64,000 nt of DNA from Symbiodinium natans (Eukaryota; Sar; Dinophyceae; Suessiales; Symbiodiniaceae). Positions within the stretch are counted from its first letter, which is position 1. Each line of letters starts with the position of its first letter. The position numbers and the translations under genes are program-made. The notes under the pieces are model-generated. The model did no database searches and had not been told where the DNA came from. It saw only the letters and a list, made by a program, of their open reading frames with translations. Location of the stretch: positions 364,501 to 428,500 of the forward strand of contig CAJNDS010002393.1 in assembly GCA_905221605.1 (NCBI GenBank), in the 5' to 3' direction. Below, in pieces: positions 17,698 through 27,100 of this stretch.

Positions 17698-18145
17698 ATG
17701 TTTGTTATGTAGCACGTTCTATTCATATTATGATTTACCATAGTTGTTAATTTTTACAATTATTACTATCACCATTAGTATTATTATAACTGTACTTATT
17801 GTTAATTGTCGAAATAACTGGTGCTTTCTACTAATACTGCTATCATTGTTATTGTTTATGGCATTGTTGCATTGTACTAGTATAGTTATCATCATTCTTC
17901 TTGTATTATATGAACATTATTCTTGCTAGGTTATAGTAGTATCATTAATGTGGATGTTTTTCATGATGATATGCTACTGCTTCATATTACTGTTATGTTA
18001 AGCTAAACTTGTTATCATTCTTGTTATTCGTAGTATCTTTGCTATGTTCTACTACAATTTCTATTGTTGTTCGAGTATGTTAATAGATTATTGTACTGTC
18101 GTACTACGATATGGCTATGGCAATATTGTTTGGTTAGTGTATTGT
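17698..18145. repeat. AT-rich triplet-periodic island
   Basis: A 450-bp segment of strikingly low GC consists largely of degenerate triplets of the ATT/ACT/GTT/ATC type. It looks like a decayed trinucleotide microsatellite. It begins and ends sharply against GC-rich sequence and is followed at once by telomeric repeats. Confidence 0.7.
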
Positions 18146-18149
18146 TACC

Positions 18150-18480
18150 CGAAACCCAAACCCAAAACCCTCAACCCTCAACCCTCAACCCTGCACCCTA
18201 AACCCCAAACCCAAAACCCTAAACCCTCAACCCTCAACCCTGCACCCTAAACCCTAAACCCTAAACCCTAAACCCTAAACCCTAAACCCTAAACCCTAAA
18301 CCCTAAACCCTAAACCCTAAACCCTAAACCCTAAACCCTAAACCGTAAACCGTAAACCGTAAACTTAAACCCTAAACCCTAAACCCTAAACCCTAAACCC
18401 TAAACCCTAAACCCTAAACCCTAAACCCTAAACCCTAAACCCTAAACCCTAAACCCTAAACCCTAAACCCTAAACCCTAA
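18150..18480 (-). repeat. Long CCCTAAA array with CCGTAAA and CCCTCAA variants
   Basis: About 330 bp of heptamers. The first part mixes CCCTCAA and CCCAAAA units. A three-unit CCGTAAA patch lies near 18344-18364. The remainder is nearly perfect CCCTAAA. Confidence 0.92.
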
Positions 18481-18512
18481 GCGTCCTCCGGTGGCAGGTC
18501 GTCGGAGGACGC
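18481..18512. other. Perfect 10-bp hairpin between two telomeric arrays
   Basis: GCGTCCTCCG and CGGAGGACGC are exact reverse complements separated by 12 nt. They lie directly at the end of the 18150-18480 array. Confidence 0.8.
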
Positions 18513-18600
18513 GTCGCTGATCCAGCTAGCTGCAGGAACGCTCAGGCAGCGAGCCAGCCATTGCTTGAATCTTGATTCTTATGGCCACGTTTTTTTCTTC

Positions 18601-18708
18601 ACCCTAAACCCTAAACCCTAAACCCTAAACCCTAAACCCTAAACCCTAAACCCTAAACCCTAAACCCTAAACCCTAAACCCTGACCCCAAACCCTAAACC
18701 CTAAACTG
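18601..18708 (-). repeat. CCCTAAA array
   Basis: About fifteen units, with one CCCCAAA/GACCCC-type variant near the right end. Confidence 0.92.
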
Positions 18709-18974
18709 TGCAACTTCCTGATGTAGCTAAGGAACACTTATCAGCGACTCGGCAGGGCTCCCTTTTTAGGGTTTGGGGGAGTGGTCCCCAGCTTGGGTGA
18801 AGGGACAAGAGGCGTGACTCCATGAAAGTGACCACCTTCTTGCGGCTCCGGCAGGACTACTTAGGTATTTACTATGAGAGTTGTGTTCAAGGGCTCATAG
18901 GTGGCGTTCAAGGGTTTATAGGGCTTCCTTCCTGCCGTGCTCTGGACCTCGTACACCTTTGCTGTATCAACCTA

Positions 18975-19149
18975 CCCTAAACCCTAAACCCTAAACCCTA
19001 AACCCTAAACCCTAAACCCTAAACCCTAAACCCTAAACCCTAAACCCTAAACCCTAAACCCTAAACCCTAAACCCTAAACCCTAAACCCTAAACCCTAAA
19101 CCCTAAACCCTAAACCCTAAACCCTAAACCCTAAACCCTAAACCCTAAA
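18975..19149 (-). repeat. CCCTAAA array, about 25 perfect units
   Basis: The cleanest block in the window: 175 bp of uninterrupted CCCTAAA. The lack of decay suggests recent origin or homogenisation. Confidence 0.94.
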
Positions 19150-19151
19150 CT

Positions 19152-19290
19152 AAGTGAGGGGTCGCTTCCGTCGAGCGACAGACCCCGAACGCTCGGCCGA
19201 GGGCCTTACAGCCCGAGCGCCCAAGCGAAAAGAGAAACGGAAAGATGAGGGTTAAGCCTCACCGTCTGTCCTGGACAGGCCAACGGACTT
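19152..19290. other. Hairpin-rich segment (possible structured RNA)
   Basis: Several adjacent inverted repeats occur: GGGGTCGCT with AGCGAC..CCCC, CGCTCGG with CCGAGCG, GAGG with CCTC, and TGTCC with GGACA. No known RNA family is recognised. Confidence 0.35.
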
Positions 19291-19699
19291 TTACGACAAC
19301 GTCAGTACTCGCCTAAGGGATGGCCGGCACCCAGACCACCTTTAGCGTAGCTAAAGTATAACCCCAAATCATAAGCCTTTGTGTCTGAAAATCGGTTCAG
19401 GGTTTTGGGTTTGCCGGGCCCCCCCCCACGGGGGCCCCCTGGCCCCTGGTGGCTGGATTTCTGGAGCAGGAGGCTGGCGAGGGGGTCCAGGCAGGCTGGT
19501 TGCTCAAGCTCGTGATTCTTGGATCAAAACAGGGTTTTTCACGGCTTTTCTACCCCCCCCCCCCTCCAGGGCCTCACGTCTCCCGGGGCCTCTGCCGAGG
19601 CCCCCGCCTAGAGACCCTTATTTGCGCGGCCCCAGCCAACAAAGCGACGCCCGCCAAGGCCAGCCCGCGAACCCAAAAGCTCGAACCAAAAAGTGGCCC

Positions 19700-20100
19700 A
19701 GGGCACCCTCCATTTACCCCACAAGGCCCCCCAAAAAAACACCAAGAGCCACCAAAAGGCTTCAAAAGGCCCTGTAAAGGAGGTTTGCCCCTGCCCACAA
19801 TGGAAATGTGATTTTTAGTACTAAGAACGATGGTTTTGGGCACCCCTGCATTTTGCTCCAAAAGGGCCAGGAAAGCCCCAGCAAGCCCCAGCAAGCCCCG
19901 AGACACCCCAAGAGCCACCAAAAGGCTTCAAAAGGCCCCCTAAAAGAAGGGGGATGCCCGTACCCGCAATGAAAAATGCGTTTTTTTGGTACTGAAATCG
20001 ATGGTTTGGGGCACCCCTTCATTTTACCCCGGAAGGGCCAGGAAAGCCCCCAGGAAGCCCCCAAAAGGCCCCAAGAGCCACCAAAAGGCTTGAGGCCCTT
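19700..20100. repeat. Tandem repeat family 1 (about 165-bp unit, about 2.5 copies)
   Basis: The segment AGAGCCACCAAAAGGCTT recurs near 19744, 19911 and 20076. Between these lie parallel copies that include a GATGGTTT..GGGCACCCCT block. Long Pro/Gly-rich open frames on both strands follow from the repeat and are not taken as genes. Confidence 0.85.
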
Positions 20101-20103
20101 AAA

Positions 20104-20820
20104 GAAGGGGAATCCAGGAGCAGGCACAAAGGGTTTCCCTGACCTTCAAATAAAAAAGGGTATACGGGCCCTGACACGCCGAAGGCCCGAAAAGGGCCGA
20201 GGCTACCCCCAACCCCAGCTTAAACCCTAACACCGCAACTTTAACAACATCAAAGCAAGCTTGCAAACCAAACTCCCGCGACTTGGGACTCCGGGGGCCC
20301 TCTGGAAGCTGGTGGACCTCTTTTCTCTAGCCGGACGCTCAGGGCTTAAAAGGCTTGGGGCCTACGGGCCCTGACACGCCGAAGGCCCGAAAAGGGCCGA
20401 GGCTACCCCCAACCCCAGCTTAAACCCTAACACCGCAACTTTAAAAACATCAAAGCAAGCTTGCAAACCAAACTCCCGCGACTTGAGAAGGGGAATCCAG
20501 GAGCCGGCACAAAGGGTTTCCCTGACCTTCAACTACGGGCCCCGACGCGCCGAAGGCCCGAAAAGGGCCGCGGCTACCCCCAACCCCAGCTTAAACCCTA
20601 ACACCGCAACTTTACAAACATCAAAGCAAGCTTGCAAACCAAACTCCCGCGACTTGAGAAGGGGAATCCCGGAGCCGGCACAAAGGGTTTCCCTGACCTT
20701 CAAATAAAAAAAGGGCCTCTACGGGCCCTGACACGCCGAAGGCCCGAAAACGGCCGAGGCTACCCCCAACCCCAGCTTAAACCCAAACACCGCAACTTTA
20801 AAAACATAAAAGCAAGCATC
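20104..20820. repeat. Tandem repeat family 2 (about 165-205-bp unit, four copies)
   Basis: TACGGGCCC(T/C)GACACGCC-type starts recur at about 20163, 20368, 20533 and 20720. Each is followed by GAAGGCCCGAAAAGGGCC, a GCTTAAACCC segment and CAAAGCAAGC. A GAAGGGGAATCC block joins units. The first inter-unit spacer carries extra unique sequence (about 20287-20365). Confidence 0.88.
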
Positions 20821-22734
20821 GGGGCACAAGAAAATAAGTTCCATAAACCCTAAGCCCTAATAGAGTATAGTGTGGGTGGCCGGGGTGGGTTGACGGGCAA
20901 CGCGAGCGCGCGGCCCGGGGTGTTTCACACCCGAGCACGCGCCCTCCCCTGACACACCCTAAACCCTAAACCCTAAACCCTAAACCCTAAACCCTAAACC
21001 CTAAACCCTATACACCACCAAGGCGGTCAGTGGAGCACATACTCCCCGGCTTTGGTGAGCACCTTCTTCTCCGGAGTTGTCTGTCGGCACTGCTGGATCA
21101 TAGGGTTTAGGGTTTGGGGTGCGAGTTTCGTGGCTTAAGCCCGGTCAAGTCCTGCTGCTTCGGCACGACCAAAACCATCTGACGAGTGGCTGAATGAATG
21201 GAAGAGGACAGCATCCGAATAACATTCCGATGTGGTGGAAGCTAGCATTGGAGTTGACCTTAGCTTGCCGATGTCCTCAACAATTCCTGCTGGCATTGCA
21301 AGCCCCTCCACCCTAAACCCTAAACCCTAATACCCTAAACCCTAAACCCTAATACCCTAAACCCCTACGCCCAGGTTGGGGTGGCGAGGCTGGGACTCCC
21401 AAGGCTTCGACCACTGCGGCGCCGATCCTGGGTGTGGGCTTTGATGCTGCGACGTCACTGGCCATGGCCACCTTCTGTCGGCAGCGAGGTGCCGTGGCTT
21501 TTATGGCAGCACCCCTAGGAATTCATACTCCTGGTAGCCCAGACACCCTACATCCTAAACCCTAATAAACCCTAAACCCTAAACCCTACCAGGCCATCTC
21601 AACACCCCTAAGAATTTACACTCTTGCTGGTCTAGGGGTACCCTTCCTCGCCCCGTTTTGAGCTCTGGGTTTTCCCACATGAACACAACCAACCAACAAA
21701 AGGGCCCTTATTAAAATATGTTCGCTAGGCTACCAGGTAATACTGGTAGGCTGACACACCCATGACTTGCACTGTCCAGTTGCGGGTGTCTTCTCTTGTG
21801 CGTTACACTATTCCTGCTAGAAATTGGCACAGCTTAGGCCACCGCGCATTCTGACTGGAGAAACATGACCTGATCATGAGTGTGGCATATGACCATCCCT
21901 CTCTTAACCCTAAACCCTAAACCCAAAACCCTAAACCCCAAAAAGCACATTGCGAGGCCTGTCGGTGCTACATGCTCGGCCCGGACAGCACTCTCACTGG
22001 ATCCAGAGCTACCCTGCACTGTACGGGGACTTTAAATCCTCAGGCACGTGGATGCCGGGGAAGCCCCCAATTCCCTTCAACATGTTCCCTAAACCCTAAA
22101 ACCTAAACCCTAAACCCAAAACCCTAAACCCTAAACCCTCAACCGCAGCTTCTTGCAACCAGCTGCACAACTTTCACATTCACTGAGGGCTCAAGCAGAA
22201 GACGTGCTTCGGGCTTAAGGTTTAGGGTTTAGGGGATTAGGGTTTAGGGTTTAGGGTTTAGGGGATTGGGGTTTAGGGTTTAGGGAGGGGATTAGGGTTT
22301 TCCTGCACGCAGAGGCCGATGCAGAAAGGAGTTGGACAAGTTCAACTTCTCCGCTGCCGTGGGGGAGGGCTACAATGTTTTGTCGCGCGCTTAGATTCGG
22401 TTTTTGCAGTCGCCCTCCAGTTGCCAGGGTTTAGGGTTTCGGGTTTAGGGCTTCGGCTGTAGAATCGTCATTGGGTTAACATGCCAGGTTTAGATTTTCG
22501 ACACCAGAAGACCAGACAAAGCCAAGCAGCCAATGGCCACCGCCAGCCGGCACAACCCTAAACCCTAAACCCTTGAGGACTTAAACCCTTACTAAGCCCT
22601 CAGCCCTAGATCCGAAGCCCCACCCACCTTAATCAGGGCCTAGGTGTAATCACCTTAGGCTCGCCTCATTGAAGGGCTTTGGGGTTTCATTGTAAGTCCG
22701 ATCTCGACGGTTCTGCGTGGTTCGGCTGGGTTCC
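20821..22734. other. Spacer with many short telomeric blocks
   Basis: CCCTAAA blocks lie at about 20955-21010, 21310-21365, 21555-21590, 21905-21940 and 22088-22143, and TTTAGGG at about 22217-22295. The unique pieces show no supported gene. 20878-20950 is GC-rich with an inverted GGGTGT/ACACCC motif. Confidence 0.7.
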
Positions 22735-23036
22735 ATGAGGTTCGACGAGGCGGTGTCGCACCATTTTCTGGACTTCTTCTTCACGTCCCCTGATTCTTGG
22801 TAGCCCACTGGTGCCCTTTTGCCCTTTTCTTTGTCCTAGGTTCCCTTATTCCAGGAACCAGCCCAGAGGAAGGGTTATCCTTCTTACAGTATGGTTCTTG
22901 GGCTACCAAGGATTCCAAAGTCCTCCTTGCAGTGCACCCATTCACTGAGCATCGGAACATGACCAGCAGCGTCCGCCTCCGACACTTGCCTAAAAATAAT
23001 TTGTGTGCGGATAAGAGAAGTCGTCCCGTGTACTAG
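22735..23036 (+). CDS. Small two-exon gene split by a family-E transposon-like intron
   Basis: Exon 1 (22735-22791, 19 codons) starts at an ATG preceded in frame by a nearby TAA. Exon 2 is 22911-23036, ending TAG. Removing 22792-22910, which is one GATTC target copy plus the inverted-repeat element, joins ...FFFTSP to DSKVLLAV... without a frame break, giving 60 residues. The intron would be GA...AG with AAG|G at the acceptor, a donor class known in dinoflagellates. The protein is not recognised. It could also be the 3' end of a larger gene. Retaining the element changes frame and gives an implausible protein. Confidence 0.5.
22797..22910. mobile_element. Family-E MITE/introner copy 1
   Basis: It starts TTGGTAGCCCA and ends TGGGCTACCAAG (11-12-bp perfect terminal inverted repeats). 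It is flanked by the direct repeat GATTC (22792-22796 and 22911-22915). The interior shares GTGCCCTTTTGCCC and AGGTTCCCTT with the three copies at 51461-52071. Confidence 0.85.
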
Positions 23037-24954
23037 AGGGTCTCCTTAGGCAGGATTCTGTTCCACTCTTCTTTAATCCCCGAGGGGATGTATGCAACTG
23101 CTTATGTTGGTTCAAAGGCCTTCGAGGGGTAGGTAAGCCACGGCGGCGGCCGTCACAACGCTAACCCCTAAAACCTCTAGGATTATTGCAGCTCTCCTCT
23201 ACAGGAGCGCTGCTGAAGTTTAGGCCGCGCACACCTGAAGAAGCTCCGAAGCCCCCCACGTGGTACGAATCAGGATCGGAACACAGCTTCCCTGCATTGT
23301 CCGCATGCCGCCGCGATATGGTGGGCCGGCCCTGACAAGCATGTCTTGGCAGGGGTCAGGTTTCTTTTCTCTTGGGGGCTGCCTTGCGTTAGGTCGTATA
23401 TGGTTTGTTGCTACGCAACATGAATGAACAAGTAAAAGCATCCTTGCATGCGAGGTTTTTGCCTAACACGGAAGGAGCCTAAAAGGTTGCTCTGCGTCGG
23501 CCACCCACAACTCAGCCTTAAAATCCGAAGCCTCATCTTCGGTAGAGTGGGCTGTAGTTTATAGGGCTTATGCAGTCGAGCCGAACAAGTTTCAGCAGGA
23601 GGTGTGAGACTGCCACTATCGGGTGTGTCCTGATGCTCAGGCGAGTATATCGCAGCCTGAAGCTATACACCTCATGCGAGCACATCAAGACTTGGTGCGT
23701 GCCTTGCAGCAAAGGCCTCAAACCCCATGCACCTGTCATAGACGTTGTGATAAAACCCTAGCCTAAACCCTAAACCCTAAACCCGAAACCCCAAACCCTA
23801 AACCCTAAACCCGCAGCACCAGTAGCAGCCTAACACGGTTTCGGTTTTGGGGTTAGGGTTTTGAAGCCCGAAACCCGAAAGCATAGACCCAGAAAATAGC
23901 CCATAGCACTTTTTTGCCCCAAGAGCTGCACGCGTGCTCAGGTTGTGTTGTGCCTCGCGAGCAGCTATTGGAAGTGCACCTGGAGGCCAAGATGTGACCC
24001 AAAATGAGAGCCTTTTAGTATCTTCATAAGGGAGCATGGTCCTACACCCTGAACCCTAAACCCTACACCCCCAAGCCCTAAACCCTAAAACCTAAGCCCT
24101 AAACCCTAAACCCTAAGCCTTCCTCGCTCCTTATGAGGACAACAACGTCACAGAGATCTCTGCTTTCTTGGGCCTGGGGCTCCGACAGTACGAGCCCTGG
24201 GCTGCAGTTTAGGGTTTAGGGCTTGAGGGCTTTGGTGTTTAGGATGTAGGGGTTAGGGTTTTGGATGGGTTAGTGTGGACGGCTTGCCCAGAACTGCCTC
24301 TGATCGTGGAGGGGATGGTGAGAGCAGGTGTCTTGCGATGAAGCGTTGATCATGCGACAGTGCTCCGCGACCCTTTTTGACACCGCCCTTCCCCACAGGA
24401 CGCCAGTACGCTTTAGGCCAGCACGTGTCGGGGCCGAAGCGCATGACAGCGGAGCACGACTGGGCTAACGCATCCGCTGGGGTGGCAACGGTCGACTGCA
24501 CCTCAACATCGGCAGTCTGGCGCCGGCTGCGGTGTAGGGAAGGCCCTTTCAAGGAGAGCCATGTCTTTGTGTCGCCAAGCCGTCTGTCGGCCATGCTTTC
24601 TCACCGGCGGTCGTGTGCTTGTGCTGGCGAAGGTCTTGAGAAAAGTTTCAAACTGCTTCAAGGAGGGGCAGGTGCAGAGTAGGAATGCGATCGAGCAGCC
24701 AAATGGAGTTTGGACCCGATGGCGAGATTAGCGTAAGGATTGGGCAGCTGCCGCCCGTGATGGCCTGGTTCCAAAGATCATTCGACCCCAAACTACCTTA
24801 AGAACTCCCAAGCAATTCAAGATAGCTATCCCTATAGTAGCCTTAAAAGGAAGAATATGTCTATTCTTATGGGGGTTCTGAAGCAAGTTGTAGTAAAAGC
24901 TATGCAATGAACCCTTGATTGGCTTTAGTCCCTCAACTCAATCCTTGAACCCAG
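23037..24954. other. Spacer, no supported gene
   Basis: CCCTAAA blocks lie at about 23760-23813 and 24043-24117, and TTTAGGG at about 24207-24265. Open frames of about 100 codons on both strands in 24253-24682 overlap each other. Neither shows a recognisable domain, so none is called. Confidence 0.6.
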
Positions 24955-25015
24955 GTTGGTTCGTGCACACAAGTTCTTTCGTCGGGCGCTAGAGCTGCTA
25001 CAGGTCTTCTTGCTG
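24955..25015 (+). CDS. Exon-like segment before a family-D element
   Basis: After CCCAG it reads LVRAHKFFRRALELLQVFLL, an amphipathic helix-like peptide. It runs up to the start of an inverted-repeat element. No homolog is recognised. Confidence 0.35.
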
Positions 25016-25106
25016 TTGGTTAGCAGGGAATGAGGGAATTAGGGCCCCAAATATACCCTTTAAGGGATTCAAGAGGGCACCTCATTCCCCATTCCCTGCT
25101 CACCAA
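25016..25106. mobile_element. MITE-like element, family D copy 1
   Basis: It starts TTGGTTAGCAGGG and ends CCCTGCTCACCAA (12 of 13 inverted). The interior AATTAGGGCCC and ATATACCCTTTNAGGGATT is shared with 56939-57023. Confidence 0.8.
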
Positions 25107-26340
25107 CGGTAAGTCCTTGTGACCCTTCCAGCGAGCCCTATAAATCTCTGAAGCCTTGACCCCAACTCCCTGCAATCCTGAACCCTGAGCCCCCAACGAG
25201 GTTGGTCCAACAAGCCTTCGCACCTTGAACAACCTAAACCCTGGACCCTAAACCCTAAACCTCTCTTACTTATTATAATTCAGACTTTAGTGACCGGCAA
25301 TTTGGCCTCCTTCGTGGGCGTTTTTGCCTGCTTCGTGGGCATTTTGCCTGCTTCGTAGGCATTTTGCCTGGTTCGGTCACCGGGGAACTTTCAGTCGCTA
25401 GGGTTTGGGGCATAGGGTTGAAGGCTTGGGGAGAGGATCTGCTGTGGGCCTTAGATTTCGGGCTTTGGGTTCACTGGACTTTGAGCTTGAAGCCTGCCGG
25501 GAATGTATTGTATGAACTTTATATTTTCTCAATGATATGGGTTTCTTGGGCGGGTGGGTGTTTTCTAACGCTTGACAAGCTGCTTGACTAGTGAATGCTC
25601 GGACTTTACATGCTGAACCCTAAACCCTAAAACCTAAACCCTAAACCCTAAACCCTTAACCTAGCCATTGCTTTCCCAGGAAGCTCCATGGCCACAGTTT
25701 AGGGTTGGCTACACGCCCGAGTTCCGCGGCGGCGGGGACTTGCGGGTGGCTGGAAGCAACTGCTTTGGGGGGTTTTTCAGGCTGAAGATTTCAGCTTTCG
25801 AAGCTTGGGGTTTAGGGTTTAGGGTTTAGGGTTTAGGGTTTCGTTTCCACCATAACTTTCAGGCTCAGGGCTTAGGGTCCTCAACCCTGCACCCCCTAGC
25901 AAGCGGGGCTCTGGGTGACTTGGAGGATGGGACTCCTCCACCCTAAACCCGAATCCCTAAACCTTTAGGGTTTAGGGTTTAGGGGTTAGGGGTTAGGGGT
26001 TAGGGGTTAGGGGTTAGGGGTTAGGGTTTAGACCTTAAGGGGCCTCTCCGAGGGAATCTTCAATGTTACAGGGTTTCTTTTCATCGTTCTTGGCGAGTGT
26101 ATCAATATTGCTGAGTGTATATGTGTGGGGTCTTCTTTCTTGTGGGCACTGGCAAGTAAAATCCCACCCCAAAGGACCCCCAATCCCTAGGAAGTCGGCA
26201 AGACGCTGTCCGTGTGCATCACGGGTCAGATGGGCCGTTTGGAGCTCCAGTCCAAGATCGCGCACGTCATAAAACCCGCCTCGCAGAGCGGTATGCAGGC
26301 TCCTTGCCTTCTGGAGCCCCCACTTTTTTTTTCTGATCAG
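25107..26340. other. Spacer with telomeric blocks
   Basis: CCCTAAA lies at about 25228-25262 and 25615-25660, and TTTAGGG at about 25808-25845. A near-contiguous CCCTAAA/TTTAGGG inverted junction lies at 25938-26035, where the right half is mostly TTAGGGG units. A short TTCGTGGGCATTTTGCC-type triplication lies at about 25311-25370. No gene is supported. Confidence 0.65.
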
Positions 26341-26342
26341 GG

Positions 26343-26545
26343 GGCACTTGATCCTTCCACTATCTATCCATCTATCTATCTATCTATCGATCTATCTGTC
26401 GATACATACATATTCATCACGTCTATGTATGTATATATAACTCTATATATATATATGTGGCATATACATATGTGTATATATATATATTCTTTATTTCTTT
26501 ATTCATTTATCTATGTATGCCCACATATGTATGTACAAAAAATAT
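26343..26545. repeat. CTAT/TATA microsatellite cluster
   Basis: (CTAT)n with GATC variants, then (TA)n and ATGTAT runs. The frame through it is Tyr/Ile/Cys-rich and is not a gene. Confidence 0.85.
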
Positions 26546-26922
26546 ATACAGCCAGAAAAGCCTTTTGATAGTGCTTTGGGTTAGGGGTAGACAGGGCAGG
26601 TTTGCGGCATTGACCCCAAATCCTCAAGCGTTTAGGATTCAAGGTTTAGGGTTATAGGGTTCAGGGTTAAGGCCCGCAAGCCTGCGTGAATTCGAGGTGA
26701 TTGTGATGCTCGTGCTCGATCCTCGAGCGGACACACATTTTGTTCATAGAGGCGCGGTGGCGGAAATCTTCAGGGTTCACGGTTGAGTGCGCCGATCCTT
26801 CAGAGTTCGGCATTGAAGCTGCAGGTGTTTCTTGAGTTTGCACCCCAACGCTGCAACCAGCAACGATGCGCTCTCAGCCTCAACCCTAAACCCTAAACCC
26901 TAAATCTTCCCCCGCCGAGGAG

Positions 26923-27100
26923 GCCTCGATGTGGCGATTGGGCCCTACAAGACCTTTTCGGAGTTTACGGGCCTGATCCCGGCCCCGGCCTCCGTGATCT
27001 ACGAGCCCTTCATTCCCAAGGACCACCCGATTGTGCCTGGGTACCTGGAGGAGCTCCGCAAGGAACCAGGCTCGAGTCCTCCATGGGCTTTGGGGAAAAG
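26923..27100 (+). CDS. Probable internal exon (unknown gene)
   Basis: A 178-bp GC-rich open segment lies between CCCTAAA (left, ending about 26905) and TTTAGGG (right, from about 27145). After GAGGAG at 26917-26922 it reads GLDVAIGPYKTFSEFTGLIP and continues with a balanced globular composition (ASVIYEPFIPKDHPIVPGYL). It ends AAAAG before GTATTTTGG. Codon usage and the splice-like edges are the best of the isolated islands. No family is recognised with confidence. Confidence 0.55.

Noticed and set aside
18150-19150. CRISPR-like repeat array
   Set aside because: Units are contiguous 7-mers without spacers and the context is eukaryotic.
18975-19290. Telomerase RNA gene beside the 25-unit array
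   Set aside because: Hairpins next to heptamers are suggestive, but no pseudoknot, template boundary or promoter can be shown.
19379-20127. Pro/Gly-rich frames of about 115-132 codons on both strands
   Set aside because: They follow from the tandem repeats and GC-rich homopolymers. Both strands are open at once and no domain is seen.
24253-24682. Overlapping 101-113-codon frames on opposite strands
   Set aside because: Neither shows a domain, splice context or clear codon preference, so I could not support either.
26343-26568. Tyr/Ile-rich open frames
   Set aside because: Translation of the CTAT/TATA microsatellite.
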